Assembly: GCA_025677815.1 (NCBI GenBank)
Contig: JAIXMP010000014.1
Span: 124,001 to 188,000, forward strand
Origin: Phascolomyces articulosus
Taxonomy: Eukaryota; Mucoromycota; Mucoromycetes; Mucorales; Lichtheimiaceae
Direction of reading: 5' to 3'
DNA: 64,000 nucleotides
The stretch's first letter is position 1; each line of letters starts with the position of its first letter. A model generated the notes under the pieces. The model did not search any database. It was not told the DNA's origin and saw only the letters and a list, made by a program, of their open reading frames with translations. The translations under genes and the position numbers were made by a program. Below, in pieces: positions 36,983-48,828 of the stretch.

Positions 36983-38526
36983 TTATTGGCGACCTTCTCC
37001 ACAAATAACCACTCTATAATGTGCCTTGCCATTCATAATAATGCCTACACCACGATTGACTTCCTCCAAAGAATTGCCCACACGATCAATCCATGGTCGA
37101 ACACCTGTCTTGGATGCAAACTCCAACATTTCATGTAAATCCTCACTACTACCAACATAACTTCCAATAATACTAATATGCTTATATACAAAGGCAGGTG
37201 CAGAGAAAGGAACAGGTTGTTCTGGTATATCTAAAAGCACCAAGGTACCACGTAATTTGATCAAACCCAACAAGGCATCCCAATTAGTCGATTTACCAGA
37301 TCCACACACAAATAAATAATCAACGGATTGTTGATAGTTGTCGGATTCGCCCAAGGTAGCAAATTCGGATGCGCCCAATTTGATAGCTTCTTCACGTTTA
37401 GCGTCGGATGATGAAAAAGCGAGCACTTTTTTGCAGTTTTTGGCACGTGCCCATTGGATCTGCATATAATTCTTTTTCAGTTTTCTTTTTTCTTTTAATC
37501 CAATTTCACTATGTACATAGTAGAAATAGAAAAACTTACAGCCAAGTGACCAAGACCACCAATACCGACCACACCAACAGAATGTTGTTCACCGATATTC
37601 TGATGTTTGAACGGGAGATAACTAAATGATATTGATAGAAAAAAATTAGTCCTGTATCTATCAAACTTTAGTTCCTGCTCCTAATAAATCATAACTCACG
37701 TAGTAACACCAGCACAGAGCCTACATAGTCAAATATTTTAAAGATTAATAACAAAAATAAAAAAAATATATATATAGGACAACTTAAAAACAGTGTTTGA
37801 CACTTACAAAGGAGCACCTTCCTCACTGCTAATGTTCTCTGGGACTCTGATAGCCCACGTGGATTGCACGCGTACACGATCCGCATAACCCTAATTATTT
37901 GAAATATTCCATATCCTCCAAAAGTTAATCAACTTAACTTATGATAAGCAACTAACTCAACCATCAGTAAATAAATACTCACACCATAAGTCATCTGGCC
38001 CTTATATTTGCTGTTATAAGTTGTTACTTTTGAAGGACACAATTGTCGATGTTGAGTAGTACACTGTTCACATTCGTTACAGCTACGAGAAACAGGGCTC
38101 ACGCCAACACGGTCACCTACTTTATGCTCGGTTACTTTATCACCCACAGCAGTGATATGGCCAATAAATTCGTGTCCTGGGATTAATGGATAAGTTGCTC
38201 GGCGCCAACCCTATTAAAAGAGCCATGTTACTTGTATTAGACTCTGTAATATATTTTATGTATAATATTCTTTTTCTTTCTTACATTGGTCAAATGGTGA
38301 ATGTCGGATCCACAACTATTTATAGAGTAAAGGGGAAGAATTGTTTTAAAAATAATGTTCATGCCTAGTTTCCATTGACTAAAGAAAAAACTTACATGCC
38401 ACAAGCTTGTACACGAATCTCTACTTCGTCTTCTTCAAGTGGTCTTGGGTCAAATGAATATGACTCTAAGGTAGGACTGTCAATAGGTTGTAAGGCAGCG
38501 TAACCTGTGAATTTATCTGCCGTCAT
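36983..38526 (-). CDS. Zinc-dependent alcohol dehydrogenase, CAD-like MDR family (350 aa, 7 exons)
   Basis: Exons in transcript order 38526-38396, 38315-38285, 38210-37983, 37890-37808, 37720-37700, 37621-37540, 37459-36983; phase holds. Catalytic zinc ligands are present: C45 in CGICGSDIHH and the GHEF histidine/glutamate pair. The structural zinc site is complete (CNECEQCTTQHRQLC). The Rossmann motif GIGGLGHLA is followed by FSSSDAKREEA; serine rather than aspartate at the cofactor-selecting position suggests NADP(H). It resembles fungal cinnamyl-alcohol-dehydrogenase-like enzymes (yeast Adh6/Adh7), which reduce a broad range of aldehydes in the cytosol; the exact substrate is unknown. Exon 5 is only 21 bases and exon 2 is 31. 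Confidence 0.94.
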
Positions 38527-41275
38527 TATTAATGAATAAATATATATACAAAACTGAATCAAATAAACAAAAAAAGTAACAAAGAAAGAGGGATTGTAGT
38601 TGTATAAAGTTGACTACTATTCCGTTTTACTTATCATTGTATCGGTGTGTATAATTCTGTTTTCTTTTCTCTGCGATGACCAATTGTTACACAAGATCAT
38701 TCCAGGTATAATAGGTATTTTTAAATAATTCTTTGGCCTGTTATCTTATATAGGGTACAGTGGTTGACAAAAAGATAGTGCTTTTCTAAAAAAAAACACT
38801 TTGATAGATTGCCATGCTGACAAGATTGCATTATTTATACTACTGGAAACACATTATTATACATGCTATTAATCAAGTAAGCTGCTATTGATTATTAATT
38901 TAAACAAAGATTTTTGCAGAATAATATTGTGAGAAAATATTTAATAAAGATAGAAAGGTTCCTTCATCGCTTATCATACATATGCATAACGATGTTATCA
39001 TGACAAACGTTTATAATATTTATATTTTTACTCAACATCCATTGTTACTCTTGAGAGTATTTCTTTATACTATAACTGCTTGTATTATGTTAGAAAATCA
39101 TAAAATTACTATTTTGAATTCAATAAAAAAAAAATGTATTGTGCACAAAAAAATTATTCCGCCTATGCACATTACATTTTCTTTTGATGATGATAATAAT
39201 TGTAGGCTACAAACAAAGGATATTGATTAATGCTGCTACGGTATTTGGCGCATATGCTGAATAATTTGTATATAAAATGATCTCATTCAGTAACCTTGTT
39301 ACTATTTTAATCATAATTGTATACGTAAAATGATCGTGAGAAAAAATAAAAAATTTATGCAAATGATTTGTTGGGCAAGATCATTGATCTCATGTATGCT
39401 TGCTACTTTCGTGGATATAGTATATATGGATTAAGAGGCCAAATATTGTTTAATGATTATGCTTACGGTGTATGTCTGAATTGTTCTATCTCTCATATTA
39501 TCGATCAAATTGTTATTCTATCACTTGTTGGTGCACAAAAATAAAAGAGAAACAGTTGAGTGAGAAAATTATTGGCACTTGATATTAAATATAATCTGAC
39601 CCCATTTACTACTTTCACATAATATCCTTTTTTTTTCGTGAGTATTTTTATATCCATATTTGTGTTCTTTTTTTTAACTGCTGAATTTTTATTACTACCA
39701 TCTATTTGTATATAATAATGGGATTCCCAACTATAACAAATTTTAAATCTAAGTGACACATTTATCTCATTAATGATTGGCATGGTAGGCTATTTCGGAT
39801 GCTAGAAGTATAATGATATTTTAACCTTTTTAAATTCACTTAATGGACCAACAATAGTGAAGAACATGCAAGCGCCATATTTAATTCAACAAAGAAATCA
39901 GAAGTTAGACGATTTTGTATTGGGGAAGCATAGGATCATACGACCGAAATTCAGAGAAACTATATTTTATTTTTCCGTGTGGGGAGTATATTATACGTTT
40001 ACACACGACAACCCTAGTATATTAAGGCTTCCAAGTCGAGCTACTAATAAAACAATATAAGTGTAATTCAAATAACATATGTAATGTTATTTCACGTTGG
40101 AACAAAAATGTGCCCACACAATTTGAACTTGCATAATACCTGGAGAAGTACCATGTTATTCACTAGAAATAAGGAAAGTAACGTTTAGATGCAGTTCTTT
40201 TGATTAGGCGTTATTGTAACTGCTCATTATTTCCGTATGTTGATGTTCCCAGAGCATAGACACTTTGGAAATAGCTACTCTTAGGATATATAGCGGGCCT
40301 TAGTATGTTATTTATCCTAAGCCTGCTCCAACAATTTACTATTTTATGGGCTAGAGAAACTCTGAAATTACCCGTAATTTATAATAACTTCCCATCATCA
40401 TCTTCCCCTCTGGTTATTGTTGATGATGGCAGAAATGATATAAAAAAATCAAGACAAAATTTCCAAGAGCTTGATTCGTGAAAGTACTGTATTAAGGGTT
40501 CAACTGGAGCAAACATGACTTGGCCATGACAGAGGATACATTTGTGGGAAAAGGATAGTGGAAAGATTAAATAAGAGGATATGGTACGTAGTGCCAAAAG
40601 AGCCTTTTAATCTTATAAAAATTTTAAGGTTTGATCCATTATGCAGCTGACGAGACAGTTGAACCTAATCCAATACCAACTGAACCGATAGTAATTAACT
40701 CCCTTCATTCACGAACATAAATGGATGATTAAAAAAAACGAATAATGAGTCTCTTCCTTTGTTTTGCATATAATTCCATTCAACAATAAAGTCTCAAAAA
40801 AGGATATTGTAAAAGGAAGCAACAAGTAATCAAATAGTAATTCTACGCGAAATCATAGATACACACTTCCGATACTAAAATGATAAACAACTTCGCGTCA
40901 AGTATGTTAAAATAATTCTTTCCCTCATATGTAATAGTTCTTATCGCAAACAGAATAATTTTCCAATACCAAATAAACCTATATACTCCTATGAGAACAA
41001 ACCTATCAATGATGCAACCGAGCACTTCCGACATTTGCTAATTTCGATGCTGAGTTATTATTTTTGGAAAATAAAGCCACTTCCAAATCTGCACTATAAC
41101 CAACTACTTACTACTACTACACTTCTACTATCTACTAATTTATCTCTTTTTTTCTTGTTTGTTGTGTGTTGGGTTCTTTCTATATAATATACATACACAC
41201 AGTTCTTTCTTTTTTCTTTTTTTTTTTTTTACCGTACATATATAGCAACAACAACAACAACAAAGAATCGATACT
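38527..41275. other. Intergenic, about 2.7 kb
   Basis: No supported gene. Open frames at 38982-39230, 39857-40060 and 40379-40597 lack motifs and cannot be extended. The last 150 bases are T-rich and precede the Sip5-like gene. Confidence 0.5.
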
Positions 41276-42836
41276 ATGGGAAATAATACGTCAAGGGATA
41301 GTGGCAATACTTCGCGTCGATCGAATGGTCGTTCTTCAAAACAAACTACCATTCAAGAATATGTTGATTATGGTACCACTCTACCCAACGGACTTTATAC
41401 GGCCCAACAAGATTATAATATCAAAAATGTTCGAAAACTAATTCGCGAAAGAAAGATATCACCATTTTATAAAGGTAATAGATAGAGTCTTGATATATAC
41501 AAGATAGAATGGCGTTTGATAAAAGTAATATACCAAAAAAAAAAAAGAAACTGAATATCTTTTTTTATGCCAATCATAAGGTCTTTCCGATCCACCTGAA
41601 CCACAACCAGAAGTTTCAAAATCACCACCACTCCCACCTACCACGACAGCAACAACGAATAATGCGAATCGATCACGGAATAATTCTGTTGTTCAAGAAG
41701 ATCAAAAGAACAAGACGCTTTATAATAACCCGGTGGAATGCCCTATCTGTTTCCTTGTAAGTCATTATTATTCTACTGGAGTGCAAAGTTTTTTTTTTTT
41801 TTTTGAGGGGAGAGGGAGGGAGAGGACAGGTGTTGTGATTCATTTTGGTTTTGGGTGGGCCGTATTTGGATAGTTATAAATAAAGAATGTGAGGGTTGGC
41901 TTATTGATAAAATGAAATTTTGTAGTATTACCCATCCAATATTAATCATTCTCGTTGTTGTGACCAACCGATATGCACTGAATGTTTTTTACAAATCAAA
42001 CGACCTATTGAAACACCCTCTTTACCAGCAGCTTGTCCATTTTGTATGGAGGATAATTTTGGTGTCATTTATGAAGCACCAGCATGGAGCGACAGGGTAC
42101 ACATTTTTTTTTTTGAGAGAGAGAGAGTATGAACCGCAGCATTCTCTTAATTAATCTCTTTCTTTTGTATATATAAATATATTAATAGTCTCGTTCTTGC
42201 TCTTCTTCTTCATCATCATCACCTCAATCATCATCCCCAACCAATCGATCCAAAGTCAGTCCTCGTCATACGACTACCGGTGTTAGTGACGGTATGATTC
42301 CACGACGTAAAAGTATTAATCATAATGATCCGAATGTAGTTCTTGTGGATCATGTACGTCCCAATTGGCGTGAAGCACCTGTTCGAACTGGTCGATCACG
42401 CCATAATTCAGAATCGCGTGGTAGTGATGGTACTGGTAATAGGAATAATAATGGATTTTTACGTGGAGCATCCCCATTATTCACACGACCTGGTCGATCT
42501 GCTTCTTCAGCTGCTCATTCAGATTATCACCATTATTTGGCTGCTATGCGAGATATGAATTTGGATTTGGAGGAATATATGGTCATGGAAGCGATTCGAA
42601 TGTCATTAGCTGATCAAGAACAACAACAAGAAGGAGAAAATCAACAGAGTGAAGAAAATAATAATAATACGAACGAGGGTGATGGTGATAATAATAATAA
42701 TAATAATAACAATAATAGCAATAATGGAGATGGACAGGAACAGCAACATCGACAATCGCCTCCAATCACAGAAAATAACAATAATCCAACCCCACTTTTA
42801 ACAACTTCTCCCACTTCCAGTAACGCTTCTCCCTAA
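41276..42836 (+). CDS. SIP5: Sip5-like RING-type zinc-finger protein (397 aa, 4 exons)
   Basis: Exons 41276-41474, 41581-41756, 41926-42096 and 42189-42836 join in phase. The N-terminus [11 protein letters not shown] has a myristoylation-type glycine. The stretch [19 protein letters not shown] and [14 protein letters not shown] is typical of Sip5. A compact zinc domain follows (about residues 117-180): [22 protein letters not shown] and [10 protein letters not shown]. The C-terminal half is disordered, containing [19 protein letters not shown] (UIM-like), then Asn/Gln/Glu repeats. Yeast Sip5 binds the Snf1 kinase and Reg1/Glc7 phosphatase and is involved in glucose signalling; a ubiquitin-ligase role is plausible from the RING-like fold but not shown. 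Family assignment rests on the conserved N-terminus plus this zinc pattern. Confidence 0.85.
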
Positions 42837-43193
42837 AAACCCAATTTTCCATCCATTGTCTTCGCTTTAACTTTTTTCATTCTTTGTACATTAAACTCTT
42901 CTTTTTATATATCATTCATATCCCCCCTCCTTCCCTTTTCAACCCATCACAATCCATTGGTTTCTTTTTCTTCTACCCTTCTTCCCAGAAAAAAATAAGC
43001 AAAAGGCAAGATACATTGTACGTAAAATTTTTGAAGGAGAAAAAAAAATTTAATTTTTTTCTTTCTTTTTTCTATCTTGTTTTTTCTTTTTTTGGAATGA
43101 TCATCAACTATGTACATAAATAGGCTTTTGTCGTATGTAAATTGTCTTCTCTAACTTTTTTTTGTTACTTTATCTTTTTCATCTTCATTAAAT
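42837..43193. other. Convergent intergenic spacer
   Basis: 3' regions of the Sip5-like gene and ADE2; T/C-rich and A-rich tracts only. Confidence 0.6.
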
Positions 43194-45168
43194 TCAATAT
43201 TCTTCCCAACCCTATATAAAAAAAAAGTATATAAAAATTGATATATATGAATGAATTGATCTATTTTGTTTGCCTGCGTGTTTTGGAGTGAATACGTCTT
43301 TTCATAAAAACCTACCACAGAATCCAATCTTTCAACCTTGCCAAGAACTTCATTTTCCATCCTCTTCATATAAGCATCCATCTTTTCAAGGACACCGGGA
43401 ATAAATGCACCAAGCATACGGATAGCAAGAAGGGCAGCATTGGTACTGTTGTTAATAGCAACGGTTGCAACAGGAACGCCACGCTATAGGATAGGTTTGA
43501 ATAAATTAGTTTACATGGCTGAATTACATACTCATCAAAAAGTAAAAATAAAAACTTACAGGCATTTGAACAATGCTATGTAATGAATCAACACCATCAA
43601 GAGAACTACCCTTGACAGGGACACCGATGACTGGCAACGAAGTCATGGCAGCCACCATACCAGGTAGATGAGCAGCACCACCGGCACCAGCAATGATAGT
43701 CTTCAAACCACGCTTAGCAGCCGATTGAGCATATTCGACCATACGCATAGGAGTACGATGGGCAGAGACAATGGATAATTCGAAGGGAATACCAAAGTCC
43801 TTCAAAATCTTAGCACCCACCTTCATGACAGGCAAATCGGAATCAGATCCCATAATAATACCCACCAAAGGACGCAATGACAAGTGACGTTCCACATCAG
43901 GTTCCATAGCCTTCAAGATAGGTTTTAAACGTTCTTGTGCTTGCATCATAGATTCACCAACAACAGTGATATGTCCCATCTTACGACCAGCTCTGCATTC
44001 CTTCTTACCATACAAATGGATAGTAGCACCGTCTGTGACCAAAGCTTCGTGACAAGGCTTATAACATTCAACCATATCTGTGGATGAGCCCAAAATATTA
44101 ACCATGATAGAGGCGGGTACCTTCATGGCAGTCGAGCCCAAGGGCATATCAAGAATAGCACGCATATGGTTTTCGAATTGGGAAGTATCACAAGCTTCAA
44201 TGGTGTAATGACCTGAGTTGTGAGGACGAGGAGCAATTTCGTTTAATAAAATAGAACCATCTTGCATCAAGAACATTTCAACACCAAAGATACCAGCACC
44301 AGGGAAAGTTTTGATAGCATCCATGGCAATTTCTTGAGCCTTACTAAGGATAGCGCCATCCACTTGGGCAGGTGCAATGACCAAATGACAAATGCTGTTC
44401 TTGTGAATGGTTTCAACCATGGGATATGCACGGACTTCACCATTAGCACGACGTACGACCATAACAGCCAATTCTTTGACAAAGGGAGCCCATTTTTCAG
44501 CATAAAGAGGCAGGTTCTTCAAAGCTTCCATGGCAGGTTTGACATCGGCTTCAGTCTTGACCACATAGTTACCTTTACCATCATAAGCCATGGTCTTGGA
44601 CTTGAGCATGAATGGATAACCAAATTGCTTACCAGCTGCCAAAACAGCAACTTCATTGGGTGTATCCAGGTACTCGGACACAGGAACACCATGCGAGGTC
44701 AAATGTTGCTTTTGGAAATACTTATCTTGAATGGTCTTGACAGTTTTGGCAGAAGGGTGCACCTTGACTTTACCTTCAGCTTCAATTTCACTCAAGACGT
44801 GAGCATCGACGTGTTCAATTTCAACGGTCAGGACGTCGACATTTTCGGCAAGCTCACGGATCTTGGTGGCGTCTTTGAATGCACCATGAATATGAGCTTG
44901 AGTCGATTCAATTTGTTTAGCAGGTGCGTCAGTAGGTGCGTCCAAAATCGTCACGGACAAATTCAACCGTGAAGCAGCTTCGACCATCATACGGCCAAGT
45001 TGGCCACCTGTATATATTTATTGATTATTAACACGGTCGTCATTGAGCCTTTTATGTTATTTTTCGTTGACCGATCTATTTTCCTTTCGTGCACGATTGA
45101 TTCTATTTTATATTTTATATTTCCAATAGCAACTTGCCTCCAAGAATGCCAACTTTTTGGTTGTTCAT
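43194..45168 (-). CDS. ADE2: Phosphoribosylaminoimidazole carboxylase, fused PurK-PurE (554 aa, 4 exons)
   Basis: Exons in transcript order 45168-45138, 45007-43560, 43483-43316, 43211-43194; phase holds. The N-terminal PurK half starts [18 protein letters not shown] and has the ATP-grasp core with [39 protein letters not shown]. The C-terminal PurE half starts [15 protein letters not shown] and contains [17 protein letters not shown] and [15 protein letters not shown]. It ends GWEEY in a six-codon exon. The enzyme converts AIR to CAIR in de novo purine synthesis, in the cytosol. The first intron (45137-45008) starts with GC instead of GT (GCAAGT). A TGACTC motif lies 69 bases upstream of the start. 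This PurK-PurE order is characteristic of fungi. Confidence 0.97.
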
Positions 45169-46510
45169 GGTTTCGGGTAATATGTATTGGTTGTATGTGT
45201 ATGTGGTTGACAGGAAAGAAACAAAAAAAAATTTTATGACTCAAGCAATAGATTTTACCATATCGAGAAATTTCGTAGATTTTTTAAAGTTTCTGATCCA
45301 TCAACAAAAAACATGGAATGGATTAATGTAAACTTTGCAAGTGACTACAATTATGGGCCATTATTTTCAATTATCATATTTCTGCAACATAAAAGTCTTG
45401 TCATTTCCAATGAATAATGCTTATACAAGAAAATAAAACAAATTACAACCTTATTATTTTGTACAATTGAAAACTGCCTTTTAACAAACTTTTACAAATA
45501 TATGTAATTAAAGAAAGTACGATATAAATCTGTGTTGATAAAACAAAACCTTCACTTATAGGTCGATAAATTGTAGTAAAAATCAACTGCTCTTACTAAG
45601 CTGTCTTCACCCTTAAGGATATAATCAACAGTATATTTGGAGAGGTTGTATCCATGATAGTTCTCTAGGGGTTACTAAATTTCAAATATATTAAAGTAGT
45701 GGAAAGCGGTCTGTGACCACCCATATGCTCGATGTTCTTGACGTTGACGTTCTGGATTGTTGATGGCATTTATTGTGAACATTTCAATATACCATGAGAA
45801 CCAAGTATAACGAAATAAGTAGATAGAATCTGAGTAACCGTGAATATTTCTCGCTCTATATTAGTAGAGGGCATAAATGAAAACATAATCCTATCAAGGC
45901 TTAGTTGCATAGAGCGTTCGTTTTTTCAACATTTTCTAGAATCACATTCTACATAGAAAACATGTGTTGATGGAATGTTACTACTGATTTTTAATAGGAC
46001 ATCAATAGTAAACATCTGTAGGATATTCTGCATTGGTTATCTTTGGTTTATTTTTTGGTGCATATCCTACACATATGTGTTTATTGGATTGGTACCAAAA
46101 AAAAAAAAAAAGAGAATCATACCTTTACCAATTGTGGTTTAGTGTCTTTCGAAAATTCAGAAATCCAATAGTACTGTACACTTTTTGTTCCGCTACGTAT
46201 AGTTATAGGCCTTGTATTATTCCTGAACTGCTACTTTATTCATATCATTGTAAAGAATTTATCAATGATATAAATATGTAAAATGAAAAGAGGCTTTTAG
46301 AAATAGTATATCCAGCAGCATCGACCCTTTTGATCTAAACTTACTTTTTCTCTTGTAGAATTTTTCACTCAGCTCAGCGTTTGTGGCACCATGAAGGGAT
46401 CTTCATCTTTTTTTTCTACACCTGTTTTATTTTTTCCACTGTCTTTCTTTTTCTTATTCATTTTGTTCACACACTCTCCATTTTTCTTTTATTACTCCAT
46501 AATAATAATA
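45169..46510. other. Intergenic between ADE2 and the seven-helix protein gene
   Basis: Divergent promoter region. No supported gene; the open frame at 46033-46281 has no protein character. Confidence 0.5.
45237..45242. promoter_or_regulatory. TGACTC motif upstream of ADE2
   Basis: TGACTC lies 69 bases upstream of the ADE2 start codon. In yeast this sequence is the Bas1/Gcn4 site that controls purine genes. A single six-base match in AT-rich DNA is weak evidence. Confidence 0.25.
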
Positions 46511-47539
46511 ATGGATGAAGGGGTTAGGTATGGTTTCAGTATATCTATTGTCATATTGGGGGCTGTTGGAACAATAGGCGCTATACTTCAATACTTTCGC
46601 ACACGACAATCTATGTCACTATATTCGTTTATATGTCTCGCAGCAACATTTTCTTTTATACGAAGGACTACCTATATTGCAGCTATCAACAACGATACAT
46701 TAGACCCAGTATCTAGTCGACATATGGTTGAAGGCAATATGGCTCGTTTATTTTTATTTAAAATGTTTATTCCATTATTATACTGCGTCTTTTTTGAAAC
46801 TTGCCACAACCTTGTTTCCATGACCCTTACAACAACAGCAATAACAACAGGAGCTGTTCAAGCTAAATATGCTATCACAGTGACGATAGGAACAACAATA
46901 AAATCTAAAATATATTATTATGTCACCAAACTCTCTGGTATGACACTGGCCTATGTTTGGACGACTGTATTGATCGCCGTCAATATTGCCTATTGCTCTG
47001 TTTTTGCGAACAGTTTCCCCATATTCACTGAGGAACGGATCTCGAATTTACAAAACATGTCACGATTCACATCGTATGGCGTTTGGGTTTATTTTATACT
47101 TGCTTTACTACAACTAGTACTTGGTTGGAATGAAGTACGTCCTTACATGCTTTCGTTATTGGCTTATCTTTTATTTGTATGTATTGGTACCATGGGTATG
47201 ACCACCATTGCTACACTTCCCAACGTGACGCCCAATGATGAACTTGTCAATCAAATAGTTTCATTTGTCTTGGTCGAACTTGTGGGCCTTTTTGGATTAT
47301 TCTTTGCATTATTTGCATCGACGCAATATTGGACTATAATAAAACAGCCATCAACACCGACCCCAGAAGCACCAAATAATCTATATGATTCATCTGTACC
47401 AATCGATTCTAAGTTTGGAAATGTTACACAACCCAACTCTTTGGAAGACACATCCCAAAATTCCATCACCTCAACAGTGGGATCTTCATCTACCAAACAA
47501 CTGGATCAACGATCTAATCATTCAAAATATATCGTTTAA
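46511..47539 (+). CDS. Orphan integral membrane protein with seven predicted helices (342 aa, single exon)
   Basis: I choose the ATG at 46511 (MDEGVRYGFS). The open frame extends to 46391, but those 40 extra residues are Phe/Ile/Leu runs that look like translated T-rich leader. Seven hydrophobic segments are visible: FSISIVILGAVGTIGAILQY, YSFICLAATFSF, FKMFIPLLYCVFFETC, LAYVWTTVLIAVNIAYCSVF, GVWVYFILALLQLVLGW, LSLLAYLLFVCIGTMGM and IVSFVLVELVGLFGLFFALF. A Ser/Thr/Asn-rich, presumably cytosolic tail of about 70 residues follows. The topology is that of a receptor-like or RTA1-like protein, but I see no signature that fixes the family. No introns interrupt it, unlike nearly all neighbours. Confidence 0.8.
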   Translation: MDEGVRYGFSISIVILGAVGTIGAILQYFRTRQSMSLYSFICLAATFSFIRRTTYIAAINNDTLDPVSSRHMVEGNMARLFLFKMFIPLLYCVFFETCHNLVSMTLTTTAITTGAVQAKYAITVTIGTTIKSKIYYYVTKLSGMTLAYVWTTVLIAVNIAYCSVFANSFPIFTEERISNLQNMSRFTSYGVWVYFILALLQLVLGWNEVRPYMLSLLAYLLFVCIGTMGMTTIATLPNVTPNDELVNQIVSFVLVELVGLFGLFFALFASTQYWTIIKQPSTPTPEAPNNLYDSSVPIDSKFGNVTQPNSLEDTSQNSITSTVGSSSTKQLDQRSNHSKYIV

Positions 47540-48459
47540 TATACCACTATTGAACAATAGCTCAATCAATGAATAAGATAAATGTTTGCTTTTATCAATA
47601 CCTTATTTCATGTTCGTTGAAAACATATATAGTAAATGATCCATATCAAGCAATGCCAATAGTCCCCATTTTTTTTGTTCCAGTATTGTATCATTGCTAC
47701 TTGTAATGTATTTATCAGCAAAAACATACACGCACACACACAGCCCGACATATCAGATTTGACGCGTTAGTGAAGAACAACCTTTCCGTCGCCATTCCTT
47801 GCCTAAAAATTTAGATACGCAGTAACCGAAAGTGTCAAAAAATTAATATTTTTGTATGATTTTTTGATTCTCCCATTCATCATTCATAATAATAAAAGAG
47901 AAAGAGCTTATTGTGAAATTTTATTTCTACTGGAATAGTAGTATAGAATTTGAATCTCTCTATTCAAAACATCATCAACGAGTATCCATTATGTATATAA
48001 ATAAATATGTTCCCATCCAAACGACTGGTTATATCAATCTATGATGTTGGTCATCACTAACAGTTATCTTCTTTTTGCAAAACACGTTTTTCTTTTTGCG
48101 AAACATGAACAGATATAGGTATATTAGATCTATTTATGAATAGATATACCTATAAAAGTTATATGTTATCTTCATGATCATGGAATTTACATATCTTTTT
48201 CTACATACAATGATCCTATATCCAAAATAACAACTGAACGATATTTTCATTTATCAATTAGGATTTGTTATTTTTATTGTGGTAGTTTTCCGCACTAAAA
48301 GGGAGTAATAAAGATGGATAAAATGTTGTGTTCGTAACAGAAAAATAAAATAGAGAGAGGAAGATCATTTCTATACAAGTAGCGATTGCCAAAAAAAAAA
48401 GGTAGAGCAATTGATAAGTTGTTGATGAATACGGAGTGAAATTCTATATTAACAGAAAG
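47540..48459. other. Intergenic
   Basis: AT-rich, no gene seen. Contains an 11-base inverted repeat, TATAGGTATAT at 48114-48124 paired with 48144-48154. Confidence 0.5.
48114..48154. repeat. Inverted repeat, 11-base stem with 19-base loop
   Basis: TATAGGTATAT at 48114-48124 and its exact complement at 48144-48154. It could form a hairpin; no neighbouring gene explains it. Confidence 0.5.
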
Positions 48460-48828
48460 TTAAATGAAAATGTCGAAAAAGATATCATTAAAATAATCTG
48501 ACTGTATTCGTTCGACGTTGCTGTATTCTTTGGATTGTTGTTCTCCAAGAAATTCCTTCATTGCCGACTCAAAAGTCGCGCCTTGTTGTTGCTGAACAAG
48601 TAACTTTCAAGTTATTTATTGCAAACGCTCAGGTTCAGCTTTACACGAATAGATAAACATAGAAGAGAGAGTGGAGACAACTGAAGCGACTAGAACCACG
48701 AAGGAAGAATAAGATGTAGCATGTTACAGATACACTTGAATCCAATTGGAAATCGAACGACCAACTACCCAATGTTGTCTGTTCATGAAAATAATCAATT
48801 GTAAGCTTCTCACCAAAATGTATCCTTT
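48460..48828 (-). pseudogene. Degenerate membrane-protein relic
   Basis: One minus-strand frame from about 48828 down to the stop at 48460-48462 reads as protein apart from three in-frame stops. It gives GYILVRSLQLIIFMNRQHW and SISNWIQVYL, then a stop, then a membrane helix SYSSFVVLVASVVSTLSSMF, then two stops, then QQQQGATFESAMKEFLGEQQ and an acidic end. Staying in one frame across the stops suggests nonsense mutation rather than introns. Family not recognised. Confidence 0.4.

Noticed and set aside
38982..40060. Possible small genes at 38982-39230 and 39857-40060
   Set aside because: No motif, no in-phase splice extension and composition close to random AT-rich DNA; the second could be a relic but is too weak to call.
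44262..44972. 236-codon plus-strand frame antisense to ADE2
   Set aside because: It mirrors a highly conserved ADE2 coding exon; no independent motifs.
46391..46510. Upstream extension of the seven-helix protein as a signal peptide
   Set aside because: The 40 residues are Phe/Leu/Ile/Ser runs from T-rich DNA and stop abruptly at a well-placed ATG; more likely untranslated leader.
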